A stretch of DNA of 42,429 nt, taken from the NCBI GenBank assembly GCA_037190175.1, contig JBBCJM010000097.1:1-42429 (forward strand), given 5' to 3'. The position numbers were made by a program, and so were the translations under genes. Under the pieces are notes generated by a model. It was not told the DNA's origin. It searched no databases and worked only from the letters and a program-made list of their open reading frames with translations. The DNA is from JBBCJM01 sp037190175. GTDB taxonomy: Bacteria > Pseudomonadota > Alphaproteobacteria > Rhodobacterales > Rhodobacteraceae. This document shows, one piece after another, positions 15,515 to 23,745 of this stretch. Numbering within the stretch: the stretch's first letter is position 1; the number at the start of each line of letters is the position of its first letter.

Positions 15515-16069
15515 TCAGGCGCCGGCCAGCGGATAGCGCGCCAGCACCTCGTAATCCGCGCCCTCGCGGCGCAGCCAGGACCGATAGAGGATCACCTCCT
15601 CCACCCGCCAGGGGCCGGCGCGAAAGTCGGTCTCGGCGGCGATCGCGCGTTCCAGCCTGACCGCCTCCTCGGGCGGGGGCGGGGGAAAGCGGCCCAGCGT
15701 CACATGGGGATGGAAGCGGCGGCTCTCGGGCCGGGCGCCGGCCTCCTGCGCGATGCGGTCGGTCTTGGCTTGCAGGCGGGTCAGCGGTTCGCAGGGCGCC
15801 ACGCCCGCCCAGGCCGCCCGCGCCTCGCGCCCGCCGAAGAGGCCGGCGCCCTGCAGGGTCAGCTCGAAGGGCGCCTGGCGCAGCGCGGAAAGCCCCTCGT
15901 CCACCGCCACCAGCACCGCGTCGGGCTGTTCGCCCAGGAAGGTCAGCGTCAGGTGGAAGCCCTGCGGCTCCACCCGGCGCGGCAAGGGCAGCAGGAATTG
16001 CAGCACGTTCAGCCGCGACCGGATCTCCGCCGGGATCTCCAGCCCCACGAAGGCGCGGATCAGGGCCAT
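15515..16069 (-). CDS. thpR: RNA 2',3'-cyclic phosphodiesterase ThpR
   Basis: This 184-residue protein is a 2H phosphoesterase. Its two catalytic HxTx motifs are HLTL (residues 39-42) and HVTL (residues 122-125), with the first followed by the family-typical TFLGE. The N-terminus RAFVGLEIP is characteristic of ThpR (formerly 2'-5' RNA ligase LigT). It opens 2',3'-cyclic phosphates at RNA ends. It lies 10 bases after the end of the leftward SPOR protein gene and is likely co-transcribed with it, and it converges with the YcbK gene with only three bases between the stops. Confidence 0.92.
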   Translation of the reverse strand: MALIRAFVGLEIPAEIRSRLNVLQFLLPLPRRVEPQGFHLTLTFLGEQPDAVLVAVDEGLSALRQAPFELTLQGAGLFGGREARAAWAGVAPCEPLTRLQAKTDRIAQEAGARPESRRFHPHVTLGRFPPPPPEEAVRLERAIAAETDFRAGPWRVEEVILYRSWLRREGADYEVLARYPLAGA

Positions 16070-16079
16070 GCCCGCGCTC

Positions 16080-17867
16080 CTATTCCCAGCAGGAAACCAG
16101 CACGGTCAGCGCATCGGCCCTGGCGGTCAGCGCGTCGGGCGTGAGGCCCGCGGGCGGGGCGACGGCGGTGGCGGGCGCAAGCCCCGCCTCGCCCAGCCGG
16201 GCGGCCAGCGCCTCGGCCCCCAGCGCGAAGGCCACGCCCTCGGGCAGCAGCCGGTCGCCCGAAGGCGCGGGCAGCAGCATCCCCACCACCGCGCCCGCGG
16301 CATCGAGCACCGGCCCCCCCGCATCGCCCGGCCGCACCGCGATGGCCAGCCGGCGCAGGTGGGGCTCGCCCTCCAGCCCGGTGGCCCCGGCCAGGGTGCC
16401 GAAGCTCAGCGCCGGGGCGGGCAGCGCGTCCTCGTAAGGGTAGCCCGCCAGCGCCACCTCGGCCCCGGTGCGCGGCGCGCCCGGCGCCAGCGCGGCCACG
16501 GCGCGCGGAGCCAGCGGGCTGGCCGGGGCCAGCAGCGCGAGATCGCCGTCGCTCCAGGCCACCCGCGCCTCGACCGTGCGGTCCAGCGTGATCCGGCCGC
16601 AGGCCGCCACCGCCCCGGCCACCGTGGCCACCTCGCCCCGCGGCCCGACCCAGAAGCCCGAGCGCGAATGCAGCGGCCGGCGCACCTCCAGCCCCGCCAG
16701 CATCCCCGCGCGCAGCCCGGCGTCGAGGGGCACGAGGTCGGGGTCCAGCGCCCGCCGCCCCAGCGCGCGGAAGCTCGCCCGCATCAGGGGCAGCGCCTGT
16801 TCGGCGATGGAGGCCGCCCTGGGCTCCCAGATCAGCACATAGCCCTTGATCAGGCCCTGCGAGAGCTCGGCATGGGCCTGGGCCGAGGTGCGGCCGCCCC
16901 GCGCCTCGATGGCGAAGCCGCGGTCGGACAGCGCGCGCTCGCCCTGCGGCGGCACCGCCTCCAGCGTCTGGATGAGGTCGTAGAGCCCCTTCAGCGCCGC
17001 CGCATCGCCCGGCTGGCTGATCAGGAGCGCGCGGATGCCGCTGCCGTCCTTCTCGGCATATTGCACGAAGGGGGGCGCGTAGCCGTCGAAGGCCACATGC
17101 GCCAGCGGCAGGGCGATCTCGATCCCCGCCTCGGGCTCGGTGATGGTCTGCAGGCCCAGCGCGGCCTCGGTGGCCGCGCGCTCGCCCAGCAGTTCGGCCC
17201 GCTGGCGGGCGGTGAGAAAGCCCGTGGGCTCGTGCCCCCGCGCGCCCTGCCAGGCGGTGATCGAGCCGCGGGTGCCCGGCCCGAAGGCGCCGTCGATGGC
17301 CGCGGTATAGAACCCCGCCCAGCGCAGCGCCGACTGGATCGCCTGCCGCTCCTCGCGGTTGAGCGCGGCCTCGGCGGCGCGGGCCTCGGCCACGGTCTCG
17401 CCGGGCGGGACGAGCGGGGGCGGCGTTTCCGGCGCAGGCCCGACCGGCGCGGGCCCGACCGGCGCGGGTTCGACCGGGGCGACCGCGACCGGCTCGGGCG
17501 GGGCCAGGCCCTGCACCGGCGCCTCGGCGGGATTGGCGCCGGCGGGCCAGTAGGGCGCGCGGTAGATCTCGCCCAGCGCGATGAAACTGTCGGAGGGGAT
17601 CAGGTTGTCGGCGCGCAGCGTGCGCAGCCGCGCCTCGGCCGCGGCCCTCGTATAGGGCCCCAGCGCCACCGCATACCAGCCCGATGCCATGCGGAAGCCC
17701 GCCACGTCGGGGAACATCGCCGCCCAGGCGCGGGCCCGGCTTTCGGCCTCGGCCAGGGTGGGCTGCGCCTCGATCTGCACCCAGACGCGCGGGCCGGTCT
17801 GCGCGGCGGCGGCAAGGGGAAGGGCGAGAAGCAGGAGAAGGCCGGCCAGGAACGTCGTCAACCGCAT
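16080..17867 (-). CDS. SPOR and peptidoglycan-binding protein with degenerate trypsin-like domain
   Basis: The 595-residue protein has a signal peptide (residues 1-23). A SPOR-like domain follows (about 28-105), including GWYAVALGPYTRAAAEARLR. A proline-rich linker with VGPAPVGPAP repeats (about 118-155) leads to a peptidoglycan_binding_1 domain (about 173-230, with WAGFYTAAIDGAFGPGTRGSI). The C-terminal third looks like a trypsin-like fold, but the serine motif GDSGGP reads GDAGGP and the TNAHVV-type histidine segment reads VAGAVAAC, so serine and histidine both appear lost. The Asp in WSDGDLALL remains. It is probably a non-catalytic envelope protein tied to the septum or the murein. Confidence 0.8.
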   Translation of the reverse strand: MRLTTFLAGLLLLLALPLAAAAQTGPRVWVQIEAQPTLAEAESRARAWAAMFPDVAGFRMASGWYAVALGPYTRAAAEARLRTLRADNLIPSDSFIALGEIYRAPYWPAGANPAEAPVQGLAPPEPVAVAPVEPAPVGPAPVGPAPETPPPLVPPGETVAEARAAEAALNREERQAIQSALRWAGFYTAAIDGAFGPGTRGSITAWQGARGHEPTGFLTARQRAELLGERAATEAALGLQTITEPEAGIEIALPLAHVAFDGYAPPFVQYAEKDGSGIRALLISQPGDAAALKGLYDLIQTLEAVPPQGERALSDRGFAIEARGGRTSAQAHAELSQGLIKGYVLIWEPRAASIAEQALPLMRASFRALGRRALDPDLVPLDAGLRAGMLAGLEVRRPLHSRSGFWVGPRGEVATVAGAVAACGRITLDRTVEARVAWSDGDLALLAPASPLAPRAVAALAPGAPRTGAEVALAGYPYEDALPAPALSFGTLAGATGLEGEPHLRRLAIAVRPGDAGGPVLDAAGAVVGMLLPAPSGDRLLPEGVAFALGAEALAARLGEAGLAPATAVAPPAGLTPDALTARADALTVLVSCWE

Positions 17868-18017
17868 CGGGCAATGGTCCGCACTGTCACAGGAGCCTTG
17901 GGGAAACCACAGAACGGGAGGGATTTCCAGTGCGCCCGATGCCGGAAACGCCCGGCCTCGCGCCGGCGTGTCATGCCCGCCCCGCCCGAAGCCGCTGGCT
18001 CCGGGGTTCCGCAGCGA

Positions 18018-19430
18018 TCACTCCCTCAGGCTGGCCCCCAGCGCGCGGATGTCGTCCAGCCGCTCCAGGTCGTTCAGCAGGCCGATCAGCCGCTCCACCC
18101 GCGCGGGCGGGACCGGCACCGCGCAGATCCCGGCGGCTTGGCGCAGGAAGTCCTCCATCTCGGCCTGGGTGACCGGGTTGTCGGGATGGCCGCGGCAGAA
18201 CCGGACCGGGGCCGAGCGGATCTCCCGCCCGTCGCGGGTGGTCAGGGTGACCTCCACGTCCTCGCGCCCGGCGTCCTTCACCACCTCGACCAGCCGCGAC
18301 AGGCGCAGGTAGTCGGGATCGGCCACCCGCGCGTCGTCGAAATGGTCCAGCCGCAGCATCCCGTCGCGCAGGGTGCAGGCGACGACCCAGGGCAGGCTGA
18401 ACTGCGCCTCGATGCCGTTCTGCGGGTTCTGCTTGCGGTCCAGCGGATCGGCCATGATCCGCAGCCGGGGGGTGCCGGTGACGGTGATCCGGGCGACCTC
18501 CTCCGCCGCCACCTGCCCGCGCAGCTCGCGGATCGCGTCCAGCACCGGATGCGCCACGACCCCGCAGGGATAGCCCTTGTACCCCAGCCGGTCGCCCAGC
18601 CAGTTCTGCCCCAACCCCTCGGTCAGCGCCGCCATGTCGAGCTTCTTGCCCGGATAGTAGAGCGCATAGAGCCCGTAGCGGCCCGAGAACGCCTGGCGCA
18701 GCCCGCCGATCCCCTCGCGCGCCAGCAGCGCCGCCGTCACCCCGTTGCGGGTGACGAAGCCGGCCTGCATCCGGATCCCCATCACCCCTTCCAGCTGGCC
18801 CTGGAAGTTGCCGCAGACCTGCGCATGGGCCAGCCCCAGCGCATCGACCACGCCGCTGGCGTCCAGCCCCAGCGCCTTGCCCGCCGCCACCGCGCTGCCG
18901 AGGTTGGCGAAGGTATAGGTCGAATTGAAGCCGGTGGTGGCGGAGGCGAGGTTGTCGGTCACCGCCACGACCATCCGCGCCTGCAGGTCCACCGCCACTG
19001 CGACGGCGGCGAGCAGGTCGCGGCCGGAGATGCCGGCGCCCTCGCCCGCCGCCAGCGCCGCCGGCACCACCGAATAGCCGATGGCGAAGCCGCCCGAGGC
19101 GTCGATCCAGAACTTGTCCTCGTATTCGTGCGCCTTGCCGAAGCTGGCGTTGGCGAAGGCCGCGGCGGTGGCCGAGAGCGTGACGGGCGCGCCGAAGACG
19201 CTGGCCTCGGGCGCGCCGCCCTGCGCCCGGGCCACGCGCAGGATGGCGTCCGACCCCGGCGCGGCCGAGCCCGCCATCGCGGTGGCGATGTGCCAGATCA
19301 CCGTGCGCCGCGCCGCCTCGACGGTGGCGGGCGACAGGTCCTCGAACCGGGTCCGCGCCACATGCCCGGCCAGCTGGCGCTCCAGCGCCGGGGTCTCGGG
19401 CCCTTCGGGGCCGGAATGATGGATGCTCAT
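18018..19430 (-). CDS. MmgE/PrpD family protein 2
   Basis: The 470-residue protein belongs to the MmgE/PrpD superfamily, which includes 2-methylcitrate dehydratase, cis-aconitate decarboxylase and iminodisuccinate epimerase. The helical N-terminal domain and the conserved GFNSTYTFANLGSAVAAGKALGLD-like region (about residues 160-185) are present, as is the small lid domain with KGYPCGVVAHPVLDAI (about 292-307). It starts at 19430 with ATGA overlap to the upstream MmgE/PrpD gene, so the two are co-translated and could form a hetero-oligomer or act on successive intermediates. The reading frame extends further upstream but only as a shadow of that gene. The substrate is unknown. Confidence 0.88.
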   Translation of the reverse strand: MSIHHSGPEGPETPALERQLAGHVARTRFEDLSPATVEAARRTVIWHIATAMAGSAAPGSDAILRVARAQGGAPEASVFGAPVTLSATAAAFANASFGKAHEYEDKFWIDASGGFAIGYSVVPAALAAGEGAGISGRDLLAAVAVAVDLQARMVVAVTDNLASATTGFNSTYTFANLGSAVAAGKALGLDASGVVDALGLAHAQVCGNFQGQLEGVMGIRMQAGFVTRNGVTAALLAREGIGGLRQAFSGRYGLYALYYPGKKLDMAALTEGLGQNWLGDRLGYKGYPCGVVAHPVLDAIRELRGQVAAEEVARITVTGTPRLRIMADPLDRKQNPQNGIEAQFSLPWVVACTLRDGMLRLDHFDDARVADPDYLRLSRLVEVVKDAGREDVEVTLTTRDGREIRSAPVRFCRGHPDNPVTQAEMEDFLRQAAGICAVPVPPARVERLIGLLNDLERLDDIRALGASLRE

Positions 19431-20782
19431 GCTCCCTCCCTCTGCGCCGCGCGGGCCAGCAGGCCGATGTCTTCCAGGCTTTCGAGCCCGCGGCAGGCGG
19501 TCAGGAAGCGGTCGTATCCCCCGCTGCCCAGGCGCAGGGGCAACAGCCGCTCCCACTTGCCGCGCAGCTCGTCCCAGCCGACCGGGCCGCGCCGGGCATG
19601 GCCGCGCGGATGCTCGACCAGCTGCGACAGCCGGCGGCCGTCGCGCAGCGCGATCTCCACCCGCGCGCCGCGGCCGCGCGGCTGGGTCCGCTCCAGCTCG
19701 GGGTCGGGGGCGAAGCCGATCAGCGGCTTCAGCCGCAGCACCTCGGGATGGTTCAGCGCGGTCGGGTGGTGGGCGATGTCGAAGCCCAGATCGCCATGCA
19801 CCATCGCCACCGCGACCATATGGGCGATGTTGATGCTGGGCATGGTGCGGCCGCCGACCGTGTTCAGCGAGCGCGAGTTGGAGCCGATGGTGACCGCGGC
19901 GATGTCGCCCGTCCGCAGCCCGTGGTCGCGCATCAGGATCATCGCGGCCTCGGCCGGGGCGTGGATCGGATAGCCGGCCGAGTAGAACTTGAAGTTCGCG
20001 CCCATCACCGCGTGCTCGCTGCCCAGCCCGCGGCCCGGATCCTGCACCGGCGCCTCGGCCCAGGCCAGCGGCCCGTGGACGGAATCGAGCACCGCCTCGC
20101 TGCCGTCGAACCCCGCCGCCGCCAGCTCGGCCGCCATCACCCCGCTCATCGCCGCGATGCCGTTGGCCAGCGCCTTGGTCATGTGGTGCCGTTCCTCCAG
20201 CACCGTGGCCAGCCCGCCGGCATTGCCCGCCGCCAGCGCCAGCGCGCGGCGGTGGTGGTCGGCATCGGCGCCGCGCAGCAGGGCGCAACCCGCCGCCGCG
20301 CCATAGGAATGCAGGTGGTCGGAATGGACATGATGCCGCTCGCGCAGCGACCAGGCCCCGCCCACCGCGGCGACGATCCGGGTGCCCAGGTCGTAGGCCA
20401 GCGAGATCGCGGCGATCACCTCGCGGCCGGGGGATTTCAGCGCCTCGCCCGCCGCCGTCACCGCATGGACGATCACCGCCCCGGGGTGGCCGTCGGTCAC
20501 ATGCGCGCCGTCGAACTCGTCGGCATGGCCGGCGGTGCCGTTGGCCAGCGCCGCCAGCACCGGCGAGGACCGGCCGGCGGTGCCGAACACCGCCGCCGCC
20601 GGCGGCCCGCCCTGCCCCGCCACCCATTCGGCGATGGCGCGCCCGGGCGGCAGTTCGCGCCCGACGATGGCGCAGGCGATCTCGTCGAAGACGATCATCT
20701 TGGTGCGCTCGACCACCTCTTCGGGCAGCCGGGCGCCGCGGGCGGCCGCGGCATGGGCGGCGAAGGCCGCGGTGATGCTCAT
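19427..20782 (-). CDS. MmgE/PrpD family protein 1
   Basis: The 451-residue protein is the first gene of a leftward two-gene operon. It shows typical MmgE/PrpD segments: EEVVERTKMIVFDEIACAIV near the N-terminus, NGTAGHADEFDGAHVTDGHP (about residues 86-105), where family members carry active-site Asp and His, and the lid region near YSAGYPIHAPAEAAM. It differs clearly from its partner gene, so the pair is not a recent duplication. The start at 20782 is the first ATG in frame with the family N-terminus. Its promoter region is shared with the rightward aldolase gene and contains a tandem palindrome pair at 20841-20874. Confidence 0.88.
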   Translation of the reverse strand: MSITAAFAAHAAAARGARLPEEVVERTKMIVFDEIACAIVGRELPPGRAIAEWVAGQGGPPAAAVFGTAGRSSPVLAALANGTAGHADEFDGAHVTDGHPGAVIVHAVTAAGEALKSPGREVIAAISLAYDLGTRIVAAVGGAWSLRERHHVHSDHLHSYGAAAGCALLRGADADHHRRALALAAGNAGGLATVLEERHHMTKALANGIAAMSGVMAAELAAAGFDGSEAVLDSVHGPLAWAEAPVQDPGRGLGSEHAVMGANFKFYSAGYPIHAPAEAAMILMRDHGLRTGDIAAVTIGSNSRSLNTVGGRTMPSINIAHMVAVAMVHGDLGFDIAHHPTALNHPEVLRLKPLIGFAPDPELERTQPRGRGARVEIALRDGRRLSQLVEHPRGHARRGPVGWDELRGKWERLLPLRLGSGGYDRFLTACRGLESLEDIGLLARAAQREGA

Positions 20783-20840
20783 CGCCGGCCCGGCGCGGGC
20801 CGTCTGCCCCTGCTCTCCTGCATGTCCCCTCCCCGATATT

Positions 20841-20874
20841 TACGCTCATGCGTATTGATGTTCGCTTCCGCGAA
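20841..20874. promoter_or_regulatory. Tandem IclR-type operator pair A (MmgE/PrpD operon and aldolase)
   Basis: TACGC-TCAT-GCGTA at 20841-20854 and TTCGC-TTCC-GCGAA at 20861-20874 are both perfect 5+5 palindromes with a 4-base centre, and their starts are exactly 20 bases apart. They sit between divergent genes starting at 20782 (leftward) and 20920 (rightward). Confidence 0.75.
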
Positions 20875-20919
20875 GCTATTCTGCATTCCGTACCGATCCC
20901 GTCAACCGCGTAATGGGCC

Positions 20920-21621
20920 ATGACCGCATTTCGAGATCAGCTCCGCCACCGGCTGGCGCGGCGGGCGCCGGTGCTGGGATGCAGCGTGGATTTCCCCACC
21001 ACGGGGCTGGCGCTGCGGCTCTGCGAGGCGGGGTTCGACCTTTTGCTGCTCGACTGCGAGCATGGCGGGCCGGGGATCGAGAAGCTGCAGGACCTCGCCA
21101 TCGCCGCGCGGGCCGGCGGCGCGGCGTCGGTCGCCCGGCCGTGGCGGCGGGACTTCGGCCTGGTCCGCCGCTATCTGGACGGCGGCGCCGGGGGCGTGGT
21201 CTGGCCCGACCTGGAACATCCCGCCGAGATCGACGACCTGGCCGGCGCCTGCACCGACGCGGGGCACCCCGGGGCGATCCTGCTGGCGCTGGTCGAGACC
21301 CGCGCCGCGGTCGAGCGGATCGAGGCCATCGTGGCCCATCCGCGGCTGGACGGCATCATCATCGGCCCCGGCGACCTTGCGGTGTCCTTCGGCCATCCGC
21401 GCGGCGCGCAGGACGAAGGCCTGGCCGCGGTCCACCGGCGGATCCTCGAGGCGGCCGGGGCGGCGGGCAAGGCGGCCGGCGGCCCGGTGTTCCGCCTGGG
21501 CGCACGGTTCCTGCAAGAGGCCGGGGCGAGCCTCTTCATGCATTCGGCCGCCCACCTGCTGGCGCAGGGCGCGGCGGCGTTCCGGGCCGAGCTGGGTCAG
21601 CCCGGCCACAGGATGCGCTGA
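20920..21621 (+). CDS. HpcH/HpaI family aldolase
   Basis: The 233-residue protein is a class II, divalent-metal aldolase of the HpcH/HpaI family, which splits 4-hydroxy-2-oxoacids or related CoA/acid aldols into pyruvate-type products. The catalytic His48 lies in LLDCEHGGPG, Arg73 in SVARPW, the metal-ligand Glu126 in LVETRAAVERIE, and Asp152 in IIIGPGDLAVS. At 233 residues it is a little shorter than the usual 250-265. The gene starts 138 bases from the divergent MmgE/PrpD operon and shares its operator pair. Its 3' end overlaps the convergent hydroxyacid oxidase gene by 25 bases. Confidence 0.9.
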   Translation: MTAFRDQLRHRLARRAPVLGCSVDFPTTGLALRLCEAGFDLLLLDCEHGGPGIEKLQDLAIAARAGGAASVARPWRRDFGLVRRYLDGGAGGVVWPDLEHPAEIDDLAGACTDAGHPGAILLALVETRAAVERIEAIVAHPRLDGIIIGPGDLAVSFGHPRGAQDEGLAAVHRRILEAAGAAGKAAGGPVFRLGARFLQEAGASLFMHSAAHLLAQGAAAFRAELGQPGHRMR

Positions 21622-22736
21622 TCGACCTCGGCCAGGCTGCGGCAGCCGGTCAGCGCCATGCCGCGGGCCAGCTCTTCCCGCAGGATCTCCAGCACATGCG
21701 CCGCCCCCTCCTGCCCGCCGCAGGCCACGCCATAGAGCGTGGCGCGCCCCACCAGCACCCCCGAGGCGCCCAGCGCCAGCGCGCGCAGGATGTCGAGCCC
21801 CCGCCGCACCCCGCTGTCGAACAGCACCTGCAAGCCGGGCGGGGCGGCGGCGGCCACGGCCGGCAGCGCCTCGATGGCAGGGGGCGCGGCGTCGAACATC
21901 CGGCCGCCGTGGTTCGAGACCACGATGGCGTCCACCCCCAGCTCCGCCGCCCTGGCGGCATCCTCGGGCAGCAGGATGCCCTTCAGCACCAGCCGCCCCG
22001 TCCAGCGGTCGCGAAAGCGCGCCACGTCCTCCCAGGTCACGCTGGCCGAGTTGGCGATGCGGCTGACCTTCTGCGTGACCTTGCCGCCGACCTGGGCGGG
22101 ATAGTTCACGTAGCGCGGCGTCCCCCCGCTCAGCCAATAGCGGCACAGCACCCCGGCGAACCAGCGCGGGTGCCGGGCGATGTCGAGCCCCAACCGCAGG
22201 CTGGGCCGCACCGGAAAGGCGAAACCGTTGCGGCCGTTGTATTCGCGGTTGGCCATGACCGGGGTATCCACCGTCACCACCAGCGCCTCGGCCCCCGCCG
22301 CCGCGGCGCGGTCCACCACCTGCCAGGTCGCCTCGCGGTCCTCCCAGACATAGAGCTGCAGCCAGAACCCCGCGGTCGCGGCCCGGGCGACATCCTCGAT
22401 CCGGCTGGTGGAACTGGTCGTCAGGGTGAAGGGCACCCCGGCGCGGGCGGCGGCAGCGGCCAGCGCCTCCTCGCCGCGGAAGCCCACGATGTTCGCGGCC
22501 CCCGTGGGGGCGATCGCCACGGGGAAGGGCACCGCCCGGCCCAGCAGCGCGGCCTCGGTGCTGACCCCGCGCACGTCCTGCAGCACGGCCGGGCGCAGCC
22601 GCACCGCGTCCAGCGCCCGGCGGTTCAGCCCCAGCAGCGTCTCGTCCTCGGTGCCGCGGTCCACGAATTCGAAGAAGGCCCGCGGCAGCCGGCGGCGCGC
22701 CATCTCGCGATAGTCTGCGACGTTGTAGGCCGTCAT
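21597..22736 (-). CDS. FMN-dependent alpha-hydroxy acid oxidase/dehydrogenase (LldD/MdlB family)
   Basis: The 379-residue protein oxidises an L-2-hydroxyacid to a 2-oxoacid with FMN. The N-terminus (YNVADYREMARRRLPRAFFE) matches lactate and mandelate dehydrogenases. FMN-binding segments are IAPTGAANIVGF (about residues 81-92) and WLQLYVWED. The catalytic histidine and substrate-binding arginine are in VVSNHGGRMFD, with GILLPEDAARA just before. The C-terminal phosphate loop is FDSGVRRGLDILRALALGA and VGRATLYG. The start at 22736 has a GGAG site at good distance; an in-frame GTG lies seven codons upstream. An operator pair lies 71 bases upstream, after the IclR gene on the same strand. Substrate specificity cannot be read from sequence. 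Confidence 0.92.
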   Translation of the reverse strand: MTAYNVADYREMARRRLPRAFFEFVDRGTEDETLLGLNRRALDAVRLRPAVLQDVRGVSTEAALLGRAVPFPVAIAPTGAANIVGFRGEEALAAAAARAGVPFTLTTSSTSRIEDVARAATAGFWLQLYVWEDREATWQVVDRAAAAGAEALVVTVDTPVMANREYNGRNGFAFPVRPSLRLGLDIARHPRWFAGVLCRYWLSGGTPRYVNYPAQVGGKVTQKVSRIANSASVTWEDVARFRDRWTGRLVLKGILLPEDAARAAELGVDAIVVSNHGGRMFDAAPPAIEALPAVAAAAPPGLQVLFDSGVRRGLDILRALALGASGVLVGRATLYGVACGGQEGAAHVLEILREELARGMALTGCRSLAEVDQRILWPG

Positions 22737-22807
22737 CGCGCGTTCTCCGGCCGGCACCCGTTCCGGCGCGGCGGATCGTATGGACCGCGCGGCGTTTGTC
22801 CAGAATT

Positions 22808-22841
22808 TTCTGGACAGCGCAAAACTATGCGCCCTTACGAA
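22808..22841. promoter_or_regulatory. Tandem IclR-type operator pair G (hydroxyacid oxidase)
   Basis: On the minus strand, TTCGT-AAGG-GCGCA (22828-22841) and TGCGC-TGTC-CAGAA (22808-22821) lie exactly 20 bases apart. Both are weaker matches to TTCGC-N4-GCGAA. The IclR stop codon (22835-22837) lies inside the first. A further perfect palindrome with 9-base arms, TGTCCAGAA-TT-TTCTGGACA (22797-22816), overlaps the second. Confidence 0.6.
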
Positions 22842-23587
22842 ATCTGAACCGGGCTCGACGGCCGTTCCAGCCCGCGGCAGACCTCCAGCAGCGCCTCGCC
22901 CACCTGCTCCAGCCGCGGCTCCATCCGGTGGGTCGGCCCGGCGACGGTCACGATATAGGTGGCCCGGTTCCAGCGGAAGGTCGCCGAGACGGTGGTGACG
23001 GTGGGCACGCTCTCCTCGCGGTTCAGATACCAGCCCCGCGCGACCGAGGCCTCGATCTCGGCGGCAAGGGTGTCGGCCGAGCGGATGGTCGCGCCGGTCA
23101 GCGGCTGCATGTCCAGCGCCGCGATGGCCGCCCGCCGCTCCTCGGGCGGCAGCGCCCCCAGCGCGGCCTTGCCCGCCGAGGTCGCGTGGACCGAGCGCAG
23201 CGAGTCGCCGATGCTGGCGAAGAACCGCAGCGGGCTGGCGGATTCGAACGACAGCAGATAGCGGGCACCCGCCCCTTCGGCGCGCATCAGGAACACCGTC
23301 TCGTCGAACCGCGCGCGCAGCTCGCGCAGGAGGATCTCGGCGCGCAGCACCACCGGATCGTGCTCGACGATCACCCCGGCCAGCCGCTTCAGCTTCAGGT
23401 TGGGATAGAAGGCGCTGCGCGGGCCCAGCTGGTAGAGATAGCCCGCATCCAGCAGCGAGCGCAGCACGTCATGGCAGCTCGACACCGGCAGCTTCAGCGC
23501 CCGCGAGATTTCCGACAGCGTCAGCGCGCGGCCCTCCCGCTCGAACAGTTCGAAGAAATCGAGGGTCCGCTTGACGATTTTCGACAT
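22835..23587 (-). CDS. IclR family transcriptional regulator 1
   Basis: The 250-residue protein has an N-terminal winged helix-turn-helix (LTLSEISRALKLPVSSCHDVLRSL, split around residues 22-45) and a C-terminal IclR effector domain with the family motifs HATSAGKAALGALP and RGWYLNREESVPTV. It starts MSKIVKRTLDFFELF at 23587, nearly identical to the start of the second IclR protein in this window, which marks the two as paralogues. The gene is divergent from the acyl-CoA dehydrogenase operon and lies just upstream of the hydroxyacid oxidase gene; both neighbours carry tandem operator pairs. It is most likely the regulator of several island promoters. The effector is unknown. Confidence 0.93.
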   Translation of the reverse strand: MSKIVKRTLDFFELFEREGRALTLSEISRALKLPVSSCHDVLRSLLDAGYLYQLGPRSAFYPNLKLKRLAGVIVEHDPVVLRAEILLRELRARFDETVFLMRAEGAGARYLLSFESASPLRFFASIGDSLRSVHATSAGKAALGALPPEERRAAIAALDMQPLTGATIRSADTLAAEIEASVARGWYLNREESVPTVTTVSATFRWNRATYIVTVAGPTHRMEPRLEQVGEALLEVCRGLERPSSPVQIS

Positions 23588-23694
23588 GGCCACCCTGCCG
23601 TGATCCTTCCTTTGGGTAGAGGCAGCGCCGCGAGAAGACAAGCGCGCCCCGCACCGGCGGCGCCTTGACGGGCCGGGGTGGCTGGAGCATAGTC

Positions 23695-23728
23695 TTCGCT
23701 GTGGCGTATTAAAATGCGCTGTCCCGAA
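23695..23728. promoter_or_regulatory. Tandem IclR-type operator pair B (acyl-CoA dehydrogenase operon)
   Basis: TTCGC-TGTG-GCGTA (23695-23708) and TGCGC-TGTC-CCGAA (23715-23728) start exactly 20 bases apart and end 17 bases before the ATG of the acyl-CoA dehydrogenase. The position so close to the start codon suggests repression, since bound protein would cover the transcription start. Confidence 0.7.
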
Positions 23729-23745
23729 TTTATGCGAGGCTCCCG

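Noticed and set aside
17428..17470. Repeated GGCGCGGGCCCGACC-type units as a possible repeat array
   Set aside because: They encode the short VGPAP repeats of the proline-rich linker in the SPOR protein and are explained by the coding sequence.
15753..19973. An uninterrupted rightward reading frame of more than 1400 codons
   Set aside because: It lies opposite three well-supported leftward genes (thpR, the SPOR protein, MmgE/PrpD). Its product is low-complexity and rich in Arg, Gln, Gly and His, as expected for an antisense shadow in high-G+C DNA.
18018..20921. A possible double-length MmgE/PrpD protein
   Set aside because: Only the part from 19430 onward has family likeness in that frame. 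The upstream MmgE/PrpD protein is encoded in another frame and the two overlap by four bases.
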